Of a DNA stretch of 64,000 nt, positions 25,740 through 33,720 are shown one piece after another. Within the stretch, counting starts at the first letter, position 1; every line of letters begins with the position of its first letter. The stretch covers positions 92,970-156,969 of the forward strand of contig CAVXNR010000024.1 of assembly GCA_963763095.1 (NCBI GenBank). Direction: 5' to 3'. Under the pieces are notes generated by a model. That model saw only the letters and a program-made list of their open reading frames with translations. It had not been told where the DNA came from and ran no database searches. This DNA is from CAVUCH01 sp963763095 (GTDB lineage Bacteria > Acidobacteriota > Vicinamibacteria > Vicinamibacterales > JAENWD01). The position numbers and the translations under genes are program-made.

Positions 25740-25920
25740 GGCGGGTCGAACGTGCTCCGTTACGAACTGGGCTGGTGTCGTGCAGCCGGGCGCGTTCCAG
25801 CGCGTGCCCGGCGGTCAAGAATACCGCAGCCGCGGGCCGTCAACGATCGAGGGCCCGTGTTCATCCGACCGTAGCCGCGCGATGTGGCGGAGCCGCGACC
25901 GGCACCGTCGAGGGGTAGAT

Positions 25921-25947
25921 GTGGAGCCGGGACTTCAGTCGGGCGGA
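25921..25947. repeat. Family A palindromic repeat
   Basis: GTGGAGCCGGGACTTCAGTC followed by GGGCGGA, 29 bases from the stop of the oxidase gene. The remaining intergenic bases 25740-25920 show no recognisable gene. Confidence 0.65.
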
Positions 25948-25975
25948 TCACCGCGCCAGCCCGGACCATCGGGCC

Positions 25976-27111
25976 TCAGGACAGCGTGAAGCGCGCCGCT
26001 CGGAACGGGGAGAGGTCGAACCGAGGCGGCCGCTCCATGACCAGATCCGCGAGGATCTCGCCAACGGCGCTCGCGAACTTGAACCCGTGGCCGGAGCACG
26101 GGCTCGCGATGATCGCGCGTCGATGCGCCGGGTGGAAGTCGATGATGAAGTCCCGGTCAGGCGTGTTGGTGTACAGGCACACGGTGGATTCAATCAGGGG
26201 ACCAGCCACGCGCGGCAACCACTGCTGCACCAGCCGCTGCATGGCAAGCTGCTCGGGCTCCTCCACGCGGCGCCGCACCGTGTCCGCCGTCGTTCGCTCG
26301 CCTTCGTGGTGCGTTGCGATCTTCACACCGCGGCCCGTGTCGGGGAGACCGTACAGGAGCCGGTCCCGGGCGTATTCGATCATGAAGATCGGCAGGCGAT
26401 CGGGCGCGCTCAGGCCCTCCTCAGGGGGCGGGCGGAACCAGTGCTGCACGGCACGTTCGACCGTGAGCGGCAGGTGGAGCGTCGGCAGGAGCTCCGGCAT
26501 CCAGGGCCCGCCTGCGAGCACAAGGCGTGCCCGCGCGGTAGTCGTGCGCGCTCGTGGCAACCGTCACGCCGGCGTTGTCCGCTTCCCAGCCCGTGACCGT
26601 CGTCTCGTACAGGAGCTCCGCGCCGCGCCCGGCTGCGGCGCCGAGCATCGTCTCGATGCAGCGCTCGGGAAAGAGCACGCCGGCTCGCGGCTCCCACAGA
26701 CCCACCATGTCGTCGCCCGGGTTCAGCGCGGGCACGCGCTCGCGGACCTCCGCCGCTGTCCAGAGCGCAGCACGGCAACCCATGCAACTGCGCGCTGCGC
26801 ATCGCACCCGACACGAGCTGCCCGTCCTGCGGCCCGAGCATCAATCCCCCGGTCCGCCTCAGGAGATCGGCGCTGCTGGCGGCCGCCAGCGTGTCCCACA
26901 ATGCGTACGCCCGCTGCACGAGCGGCACGTACAGCGGGTGCTCGAAGTACGCCTCGCGGATGATCCGGGCATGTCCGTGGGACGAGCCGTAATGGTGCGG
27001 CGGCGTGTGCCGGTCCATGCCCAGAACGCTGAGGCCCCGTTCAGCCAGATGCCACGCGGCGGCGCTCCCCATCGCGCCGAGCCCGACAATCGCGACGTCG
27101 AAGGACTGCAT
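25976..27111 (-). pseudogene. Monomeric sarcosine oxidase/N-methyl-amino-acid oxidase (SolA-like), two frameshifts
   Basis: ATG 27111 begins a flavoprotein with the dinucleotide-binding motif VAIVGLGAMGSAAAWHLAERG, then RHTPPHHYGSSHGHARIIREAYFEHPLYVPL typical of monomeric sarcosine and N-methyltryptophan oxidases. Reading continues only after two changes of frame. Near 26758 the sequence resumes as AAEVRERVPALNPGDDMVGLWEP; near 26531 it resumes as ARLVLAGGPWMPELLP. The C-terminal part carries TVCLYTNTPDRDFIID, whose cysteine matches the covalent FAD site, and CSGHGFKFASAVG. The length is 3n+2, so both lesions are net +1 insertions, one in a C-run. The enzyme would oxidise N-methylated or cyclic amino acids. 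It is more likely an error-affected intact gene than decay. Confidence 0.82.
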
Positions 27112-27192
27112 CGGTGGACGTTATCACGCGTCGAACGGCGGCGGCGGCGCGTCCGGGACAGGGTGCGCGCCCGGTGTTGTACGCTGGTGCTG

Positions 27193-28032
27193 GTGCCGCA
27201 ATCGACTGTTCGCCATGTCAGCGTGGCCGAGGCCGAGCGCCTCGTCTCTGCCGGACAGACACTCGTGCTCGATGTGCGCACGCCGGGCGAGTACGAGCAG
27301 CTTGGCCACATTCCCGGCGCGTGGCTCCTGCCGGTGGATCTGATCGTCTCGGCGCCAGCGGTGCTGCCGTCAGACCGCCGGCCCGTCCTCGTCGTCTGCG
27401 AGCACGGCGTGCGCAGCCAGCATGCCGCGACGCTGCTGGGGGAGGCAGGGGTGCCGGTCCTCAACATGGTGGGCGGCATGGCGGGGTGGACCGGACCACG
27501 GACGTTCGGACCGGGCGAGGTGCGCGGGCCCTCGGACTGGCTGCTCGACAACGCGGACCTCCTGCCCCGCGGCGGCAGCGCGCTCGACGTCGCGTGCGGC
27601 CGCGGGCGGCACGCACTGCTGCTCGCCTCGGCAGGGTTCCGCGTCCGGGCGATCGATGCGGAGGCCGGCCGGATCGAGGCGCTGCGGACTCTTGCCAATC
27701 GCTGGCACCTCGACGTCGATGCCGCGGTGGAGGACCTGGAGCACGGCCCTCCTGCGATTGCGGGGGGTGCCTTCGACCTCGTGCTGGTCTTCAACTATCT
27801 TCATCGCCCGCTCATGCCCGCCCTGGTGGGCGCCGTCGCGCCTGGAGGCCTGCTGTTCTACGAGACCTTCACGGTCGACCAGGCGGCGCGGGGGCGCCCC
27901 ACGAGCCCGGCGCATCTGCTGCAGCACGGGGAGCTCCCGACGCTCGTCGCGCCGCTCACCGTGATCCGCTCACGCGACGCCGAGGTGTGGGGAAGGATGA
28001 TGGCGGGTGTCGTCGCGCGGAGGGACCGCTGA
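27193..28032 (+). CDS. Rhodanese domain fused to SAM-dependent methyltransferase
   Basis: About 279 residues. No ATG fits; GTG 27187 or 27193 are the plausible starts and neither has a clear ribosome-binding site. Residues about 1-100 are a rhodanese domain (SVAEAERLVSAGQTLVLDVRTPGEYEQLGHIPGA, active-site loop VCEHGVRS with the catalytic Cys, and GGMAGW). Residues about 115-279 are a class I methyltransferase (ALDVACGRGRHALLLASAGFRVRAID, then FDLVLVFNYLHRPLMPAL), similar to TehB/ubiE-like enzymes. The fusion suggests a sulfur or chalcogen substrate, but this is inference. The ABC exporter gene begins one base after its stop. Confidence 0.85.
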   Translation: MPQSTVRHVSVAEAERLVSAGQTLVLDVRTPGEYEQLGHIPGAWLLPVDLIVSAPAVLPSDRRPVLVVCEHGVRSQHAATLLGEAGVPVLNMVGGMAGWTGPRTFGPGEVRGPSDWLLDNADLLPRGGSALDVACGRGRHALLLASAGFRVRAIDAEAGRIEALRTLANRWHLDVDAAVEDLEHGPPAIAGGAFDLVLVFNYLHRPLMPALVGAVAPGGLLFYETFTVDQAARGRPTSPAHLLQHGELPTLVAPLTVIRSRDAEVWGRMMAGVVARRDR

Positions 28033-28033
28033 C

Positions 28034-29795
28034 ATGCGCCTCCTGTGGACGTATCTCGCGCGTTACCGTGGCCTTCTCGTCCTCGCGCTCCTGCTGGCGA
28101 CCATCAACCAGGTGTTCTCCCTGCTCGATCCGCTGATATTCCGTCACGTCATCGACGAGTACGCCACGCGCTATCGCGAGTACACGACAGGCCAGTTCTT
28201 CCGGGGCGTGAGCCTGCTGCTGCTGGCCGCGGTCGGCGTGGCGTTCGTGTCCAGGGTCGCCAAGAACTTTCAGGACTACTGCATCAACGTCATCACGCAG
28301 CGGCTGGGCGCGCAGCTCTATGCCGATGGCGTGCGACATTCACTGGACCTGCCCTACGCCACCTTCGAAGACCAGCGCAGCGGGGAGACGCTCGGGGTGC
28401 TGCAGAAGGTGCGCGTCGACGTCGAGAAGCTCATTGCCGTCTCGATCAACGTGCTCTTCACCACCCTCGTTGGCATCGTCTTCGTGATGGTCTACTCGTT
28501 CACGGTGCATTGGATCATCGCGCCCGCGTTCCTGCTGACCGTCCCGTTGCTCGGCATCCTCAGCTCCACGTTGAGCCGGCGCATCAAGCGGATCCAGGTC
28601 GAGATCGTGCGGGAGACGACGGGGCTGGCGGGATCGACGACCGAGTCGCTGCGCAACATCGAGCTGGTGAAGAGCCTCGGTCTCGCCGACCAGGAAGTGG
28701 CGCGCCTGAACGGCACGACCGAGAAGATCCTGGCGCTGGAGTTGAAGAAGGTGCGCTACCTGCGCAGCCTCAGCTTCGTCCAGGGCACGGCCGTCAACGC
28801 GCTTCGCACGAGCATCATGTTCCTGATGCTCTTCCTGATCTTCACGCAGCGCATTACGGTCGGCCAGTTCTTCTCGCTCTTCATCTACTCGTTCTTCATC
28901 TTCGGTCCGCTTGCAGGAGCTCGGGAACGTGATCAACACGTACCGGGAGACCGAGGTGTCGCTGCAGAAGTTCGAGGGGCTGCTGAACACGCCGCGCGAG
29001 CCGCGGCCGGTGAACCCGGTGCGCGTCGATCGCCTGTCGACGCTCGCGTTCGAGAATGTCGGGTTCACCCACCAGAGCGCGCACGTTGCGGCGCTGACCG
29101 GCATCTCCTTCGAGGTCTCGCGCGGCGGGACGATTGCGTTCGTGGGACCGTCGGGTGCGGGCAAGAGCACGCTGGTGAAGCTGCTGGTGGGCCTCTACCG
29201 CCCGCAGATCGGCCGAATCCTCTACAACGGGCATCCGGGGGTGGAGGTGGACCTGGAGCGCCTGCGCGCACGGATCGGGTTCGTCACGCAGGACACGCAG
29301 CTGTTCTCCGGGAGCATCCGCGAGAACCTGCTGTTCGTGTGCCCCGGCGCGAGCGACGCGGAGGTCCTCGACGCGTTGCGGCGCGCGGCCTGCGACAGTC
29401 TCCTCGCGCGGGCACACAAGGGGCTCGACACGGTCATCGGCGAATCCGGTGTGAAGGTCTCCGGCGGCGAGCGCCAGCGGCTCTCGATCGCGCGGGCGCT
29501 GCTCCGCAACCCCGACCTGCTCGTCTTCGACGAGGCGACCTCGTCGCTCGACTCGATCACCGAGGACGAGATCAGCCAGACGATCCGCGACGTCAACCAC
29601 AGCCGCGAGGCGATCACGATCCTCATCGCTCACCGGCTGTCGACGGTGCTCCACGCCGACCGCATCTACGTCCTCGAACGCGGCCGCATCGTGGAGCAGG
29701 GCCGCCACGATGACCTGGTCACGCAGCGCGGCTTGTACTACGCGATGTGGCGCCAGCAGGTCGGCGAGCGGCGGGAGCCGCTGGTCAGTGCTTAG
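28034..29795 (+). pseudogene. ABC exporter (fused permease and ATPase), one frameshift
   Basis: ATG 28034, one base after the methyltransferase stop. The permease half (about 1-290) has six predicted membrane helices (LLVLALLLATINQVFSLLDPLIF, MFLMLFLIFTQRITVGQFFSLFIYSFFIFGPL). At 28911-28912 an extra T shifts the frame; reading resumes as QELGNVINTYRETEVSLQKFEGLL. The ATPase half has Walker A GPSGAGKST, Q-loop FVTQDTQLFSGSIREN, signature VSGGERQRLSIARALL, Walker B LLVFDEATSSLD and the switch histidine AHRLSTV. The total length is 3n+1. This is a homodimeric MsbA/BmrA-like lipid or drug exporter. Both halves are fully conserved, so the break is probably a sequencing insertion. Confidence 0.87.
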
Positions 29796-29833
29796 GCTCT
29801 TTCGTGACCTTGGTGGGGTCGCTTCGTGCGCTT

Positions 29834-29854
29834 GGTGCCAGGTGATGTGGCACC
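29834..29854. terminator. Hairpin between convergent exporter and truA genes
   Basis: GGTGCCA (29834-29840) pairs with TGGCACC (29848-29854) in the 66-base gap between two converging genes. There is no T-run, so this is a weak candidate. Confidence 0.35.
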
Positions 29855-29861
29855 TGACGCG

Positions 29862-30653
29862 CTACAGACCGAACGAGGGCAGCGTCAGCAGGGGAGCCGC
29901 ATCGGCCATCGGGGGATCGCCGGGGTAGGTAACCCGCTCGAGGAACAGGCCCGAGGGCGGTGCGGTCAGGCGTGCGGGGGAGCCGGACGGTTCGCGCATG
30001 AACTGATCGAGTTCCCGCGCCGTCAACTCGCCGCGGCCGATGGCGACGAGGACTCCGACCATGCGGCGGACCATCTTCCACAGGAAGTGGGACCCTTCGA
30101 CCCGGAGCAGGAGCAGGTCGCCCGCCTCGTCCAGGCGGACACGCGTGACCGCCACCTTCGTGGATTTCTCGTCCGGGTCGTCATCCGTGAACGAGGCGAA
30201 GTCGCGCATCCCTTCGAACCGGAGGGCGGCACGGCGCATCGCCTCCACGTCGAGCGGCTCGCGCACCCACCAGACGAACGGCTTGCCGAAGGCCGTGCGC
30301 CGGGTGGCCACCTGGTACAGGTAGGTCCGCGAGACGGCGGTGTGACGGGCGTGGAACCGGTGGGGCGCGGGGTCGACCCGGAGGATGTTGATGTCCGCGG
30401 GCAGCTCGTCATTCACGCGCTGCCGCAGCGAGGCCGGCGGGACATTCGTGCGAATGTCGAGATGCGCCACCTGCGCGAGCGCGTGCACGCCCGCGTCGGT
30501 GCGGCCGGCGCCGTACAGCTCGAACTCGCGCGCCCCCGTCGCCTCACGCACGGCGCGGTCGATCTCGCCGGCCACCGTGCGGGCATTCTTCTGTATCTGC
30601 CACCCGCTGTAGCGCGTGCCGGCGTACTCGAGCGTCAGCTTGAAGCGGGGCAT
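29862..30653 (-). CDS. truA: tRNA pseudouridine(38-40) synthase TruA
   Basis: 263 residues, ATG 30653. Hallmarks are LEYAGTRYSGWQIQ at the N-terminus, the catalytic motif GAGRTDAGVHALAQVAH with the nucleophilic Asp at 53, PHRFHARHTAVSRTYLYQV, and SHFLWKMVRRMVGVLVAIGRGE near the C-terminus. It isomerises uridines 38-40 in the anticodon stem of several tRNAs. Full length for the family. It stands between a convergent exporter and the divergent metK leader, with a long non-coding region upstream. Confidence 0.95.
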   Translation of the reverse strand: MPRFKLTLEYAGTRYSGWQIQKNARTVAGEIDRAVREATGAREFELYGAGRTDAGVHALAQVAHLDIRTNVPPASLRQRVNDELPADINILRVDPAPHRFHARHTAVSRTYLYQVATRRTAFGKPFVWWVREPLDVEAMRRAALRFEGMRDFASFTDDDPDEKSTKVAVTRVRLDEAGDLLLLRVEGSHFLWKMVRRMVGVLVAIGRGELTARELDQFMREPSGSPARLTAPPSGLFLERVTYPGDPPMADAAPLLTLPSFGL

Positions 30654-30751
30654 AGCTGGCGCATTGGACCAATTCGCGCGTGAGGGGTCAAGACGGGCGC
30701 TGGGCGCTGGGCGGTAGGCGGGCGGCGGCGGCGCCGGGCGGCGGGCAGCTG

Positions 30752-30785
30752 AGGGTCGACGGTCGACGGTGAACGGTCGACGTTA
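30752..30785. repeat. Short heptamer repeat upstream of metK
   Basis: About five degenerate 7-base units of the type GGTCGAC/GGTGAAC. It resembles the longer heptamer tract at 32139-32233 on the other side of metK. The surrounding gap 30654-30998 holds this repeat, the aptamer candidate and an attenuator, and no gene. Confidence 0.6.
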
Positions 30786-30846
30786 AACTGGGCTTTGGGC
30801 GTTCAGTGGCTTGACACCGGCCGGCCCGCTGGACGACACTCAACAG

Positions 30847-30900
30847 GCGCGGCGATTTCACCCGACTTGATGGGCCGCGCGTAGTCAGCTTCACCGCTGG
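30847..30900 (+). promoter_or_regulatory. SAM-II/SAM-V-like riboswitch aptamer candidate upstream of metK
   Basis: A 7-bp stem P1 (GCGCGGC 30847-30853 with GCCGCGC 30874-30880) encloses GATTTCACCCGACTTGATGG. The loop bases GACT (30864-30867) can pair with AGTC (30883-30886) directly downstream of P1, forming an H-type pseudoknot. The GATTT-A-CC...TTG order and the pseudoknot plan resemble SAM-II/SAM-V aptamers as I remember them, and the downstream gene makes S-adenosylmethionine. Against it, the conserved 3' GCTAAA is not present; GCTTCA is found instead. An attenuator and a competing stem follow. Confidence 0.55.
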
Positions 30901-30925
30901 CCACTGCCATCTAAGTCGCGGATCG

Positions 30926-30958
30926 AAAGGCTCGCGACGAAATCGCCGAGCCTTTTTT
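30926..30958 (+). terminator. Intrinsic attenuator before metK, with competing antiterminator
   Basis: AAAGGCTC (30926-30933) pairs with GAGCCTTT (30948-30955). The stem continues after one bulged base by GCGA/TCGC around a CGAAA loop, and the T-run reaches 30958. An alternative stem, GTCGCG (30915-30920) with CGCGAC (30933-30938), uses the same bases and would disrupt it. The terminator sits 41 bases before the metK start, so it must be regulated read-through. Confidence 0.75.
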
Positions 30959-30998
30959 CGTGTACGGCCACTCGTTCCAGCGGGAGTTAGACGCGTCC

Positions 30999-32138
30999 AT
31001 GAGCAGCGAACAGCACTACACGTTTTCGTCTGAGTCGGTGTCCGAGGGCCATCCGGACAAGGTCTGCGACCTCATCGCGGATGCGGTTCTGGATGCGTGC
31101 CTCGAGCAGGATCCGCACAGCCATGTCGCCTGCGAGGTGATGTGCAAGCACAACACCGTCGTGCTCGGCGGGGAGATCAGCACGGCGGCCCGGCTGAATT
31201 ACGAGGAGATCGTGCGGCGCACCATCCGCGAAATCGGCTACACGGATCCCGCCGAGCCGTTCAACGCTGATGGCGTCCAGGTGCTGCTGCTCCTCTCGCG
31301 CCAGTCGAACGAGATCAACCAGGGGGTCGTCCAGGCCACCGACGACCAGAAGGAACAGGGCGCCGGCGACCAGGGCATCATGTTCGGATACGCCACGGAT
31401 GAAAGCGGCGAGCTGATGCCGCTGCCGATCCTCCTGGCGCACCGCCTCACGCGCGGTCTCGCCGAGGATCGGCGCAGCGGCAGGCACGACTGGCTCCGTC
31501 CCGACTCGAAATCACAGGTCTCCGTCGTCTATCGCGGCAACACCCCCATCGAAGTCGCCACCGTCCTCATTTCCACGCAGCACCGCGACAGCGTGTCGCG
31601 ATCCGACGTCCAGGCCTACGTCGAGCGCGAGCTCGCGCCGCGCGTCCTCGGCGAGTGGTACAACCCGCGCGCCGAGTTCATCGTCAACCCGAGCGGCAGC
31701 TTCGTCCTCGGGGGACCATCCGCCGACTGCGGCGTCACCGGACGCAAGATCATCGTCGACAGCTACGGCGGCGCCGGCCGTCACGGCGGCGGCGCATTCA
31801 GCGGGAAGGACCCGTCGAAGGTGGATCGCAGCGGCGCGTACTACTGCCGCTACGTGGCGCGGCGCCTCGTGCAGGCCGGCTTCGCACATAAGGCGGAGCT
31901 CCAGGTCGCTTATGCCATCGGTCGCGCCAAGCCGCTCTCGATCAAGGTCGACACCTTCGGCACGGGCGACGCACAGAAGGCGGAGAAGTTCGTGGCGGAC
32001 AGCTTCGACTTCCGGCCGGCCAACATCATCCAGGAACTGGAGCTGTTGCAGCCCATTTACCGCCAGACCACGAACTACGGCCATTTCGGCAAGGCGGGAT
32101 TGCCGTGGGAGAAGGCGGTCGTTCCCGCCACTGTTTAA
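30999..32138 (+). CDS. metK: S-adenosylmethionine synthetase
   Basis: 379 residues from ATG 30999, where the conserved protein begins (SSEQHYTFSSESVSEGHPDKVCD). Signatures present are the GHPDK motif, GAGDQGIMFGYATDES and the phosphate-binding GGGAFSGKDPSKVDRSGAY. It makes S-adenosylmethionine from methionine and ATP as a cytoplasmic tetramer. The length is normal. Expression is probably controlled by the leader at 30847-30958. A longer in-frame start at 30960 was rejected because it lies within the attenuator. The gene is monocistronic and followed by a heptamer repeat tract. Confidence 0.97.
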   Translation: MSSEQHYTFSSESVSEGHPDKVCDLIADAVLDACLEQDPHSHVACEVMCKHNTVVLGGEISTAARLNYEEIVRRTIREIGYTDPAEPFNADGVQVLLLLSRQSNEINQGVVQATDDQKEQGAGDQGIMFGYATDESGELMPLPILLAHRLTRGLAEDRRSGRHDWLRPDSKSQVSVVYRGNTPIEVATVLISTQHRDSVSRSDVQAYVERELAPRVLGEWYNPRAEFIVNPSGSFVLGGPSADCGVTGRKIIVDSYGGAGRHGGGAFSGKDPSKVDRSGAYYCRYVARRLVQAGFAHKAELQVAYAIGRAKPLSIKVDTFGTGDAQKAEKFVADSFDFRPANIIQELELLQPIYRQTTNYGHFGKAGLPWEKAVVPATV

Positions 32139-32233
32139 ACGGTTCACCGTTGACCGCTAAGGGCTAAGGGCTAAGGGCTAAGGCGCTAAAGGGCTAACGG
32201 TTAACGGTTAACGGTCGACGGTTGACGGTTGAC
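32139..32233. repeat. Heptamer minisatellite between metK and a PQQ-propeller gene
   Basis: From the metK stop almost to the next start codon the DNA is built of 7-base units: first AGGGCTA-type (about five), then ACGGTTA (two) and ACGGTCG/ACGGTTG (three or more). One unit has 8 bases. The repeat occupies the whole space where the next gene's promoter and ribosome-binding site should lie. Confidence 0.85.
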
Positions 32234-32236
32234 GTC

Positions 32237-33607
32237 ATGCACTGCCACCTCGCTCCCGTCGCGACCGCCGTGCTGGCGTGCGGGCTTTCGCTCGCGGCGG
32301 CGACCGCGTCTGCGCCGCGGCCTGGCGTGGACTGGCCGCAGTTCCGTGGCATCTCGGCGGAGGGCATTGCCGAAGGCTTCAGCGTTCCCGCCGAATGGGA
32401 CGTGGCGGCCGGCAGGAACATCCTGTGGAAGACGGATGTTCCCGGGCTTGGCCACGCCAGCCCGGTCGTGTGGGGCGACGACATTTTCATCTCGACGTCG
32501 ATCAGCGGCAAGAAGGACGCCGGTCTGCGCGTCGGTCTGTACGGTGATGTCGAGCCGGTGCGCGACGACACGCCGCACGAATGGCGCCTCTACGCCCTCG
32601 ACAAGAAGACGGGGGCTGTCAAATGGCAGCAGACGGTCCACAAGGGCGTTCCAGCCATCAAGCGACACACGAAAGCCACGCACGCGAACTCGACGCTTGC
32701 GACCGACGGCTCGCGTGTGATTGCGTTCTTCGGATCCGAGGGGTTGTTCGCCTACGACCTCTCTGGCAAGCTGCTGTGGAAGACGGATCTGGGCGTGCTC
32801 GACGCCGGATGGTACACCGCGCCCGAGATGCAATGGGAGACCGGCAGCTCACCGGTGCTGCACGATGGCACGGTGATCGTCCTGGCCGACGTGCAGAAGG
32901 GCTCGTTCCTCGCGGCGTTCGATGCGGCCACGGGCAAGGAGCGCTGGCGCACGCCCCGCAGCGACGTGCCCACGTGGGGAACGCCGACGATTCACCGCGT
33001 CAACGGCCGCACGCAGGTCATCGTCAATGGCTACCGTCACGCCGGCGCCTACGACTTCGAGACCGGCGCGGAGATCTGGCGCATGTCGGGCAACGGCGAC
33101 ATCCCGATTCCAACGCCCGTCGTGCACGAGGGCCTCATCTACATCACGAACGCTCACGGAGGACCGTCGCCGGTCCTGGCGATTCGAGACACGGCAAAAG
33201 GCGACATCACGCTGCCGGCGAACTCGACGAGCAGCGACCACGTGGCGTGGAGCGTGGCCAAGGGTGGCGGGTACCTCTGCACGCCGCTCGTCTATCGCGG
33301 GCTGGTCTACATCGTCACGTACAACGGCGTGTTGAGCGTCTTCGACGCGAAGACGGGCGAGCGCAAGTACCAGCAGCGGCTGCTCGCAGATACCTCGTCC
33401 GCGTTCACGTCGTCGCCGGTGGCGAATGATGGCCGGGTGTACGTCGCGGCGGAAGACGGACAGGTCATCGTGCTCGCGGCCGGTCCGACGTTCGAGCGGC
33501 TGGCGACCAATGAGATGGGCGCCACCGTTCTGGCCACGCCTGCCTTTTCGGAGGGCCGTCTGCTGATCCGTACGCAGAATCAGCTCGTCGCGATCGGGAA
33601 GCGCTGA
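32237..33607 (+). CDS. Secreted PQQ-type beta-propeller protein 1
   Basis: 456 residues from ATG 32237. Signal peptide at about 1-26 (VLACGLSLAAATASA). The mature protein starts with the group's hallmark (VDWPQFRG, here followed by ISAEGIAEGFSVPAEW), and the propeller blades show repeated LYALDKKTGAVKWQ, LFAYDLSGKLLWKTDL, LAAFDAATGKERWRTP and VFDAKTGERKYQ. These are the tryptophan-docking motifs of PQQ dehydrogenases and BamB. I see no dehydrogenase-type PQQ- and calcium-binding core, so it is more likely a binding or scaffold protein. It is the first of seven such paralogues in 20 kb. Confidence 0.88.
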   Translation: MHCHLAPVATAVLACGLSLAAATASAPRPGVDWPQFRGISAEGIAEGFSVPAEWDVAAGRNILWKTDVPGLGHASPVVWGDDIFISTSISGKKDAGLRVGLYGDVEPVRDDTPHEWRLYALDKKTGAVKWQQTVHKGVPAIKRHTKATHANSTLATDGSRVIAFFGSEGLFAYDLSGKLLWKTDLGVLDAGWYTAPEMQWETGSSPVLHDGTVIVLADVQKGSFLAAFDAATGKERWRTPRSDVPTWGTPTIHRVNGRTQVIVNGYRHAGAYDFETGAEIWRMSGNGDIPIPTPVVHEGLIYITNAHGGPSPVLAIRDTAKGDITLPANSTSSDHVAWSVAKGGGYLCTPLVYRGLVYIVTYNGVLSVFDAKTGERKYQQRLLADTSSAFTSSPVANDGRVYVAAEDGQVIVLAAGPTFERLATNEMGATVLATPAFSEGRLLIRTQNQLVAIGKR

Positions 33608-33720
33608 CTCACCGGCCCCCCGCACCTGGCCACGAGCGTGCGTTCCGGCGCCCTGATCGGTGATGCGCTTGCGTCCGCGTCGTGAAACCCGCGCAGCCGT
33701 GTGCTCGTCCTAGGGAAGAC

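Noticed and set aside
28034..29795. Two separate genes, permease and ATPase, or programmed frameshifting
   Set aside because: No start site supports the ATPase half on its own, no slippery sequence is evident, and one-base removal gives a continuous standard exporter.
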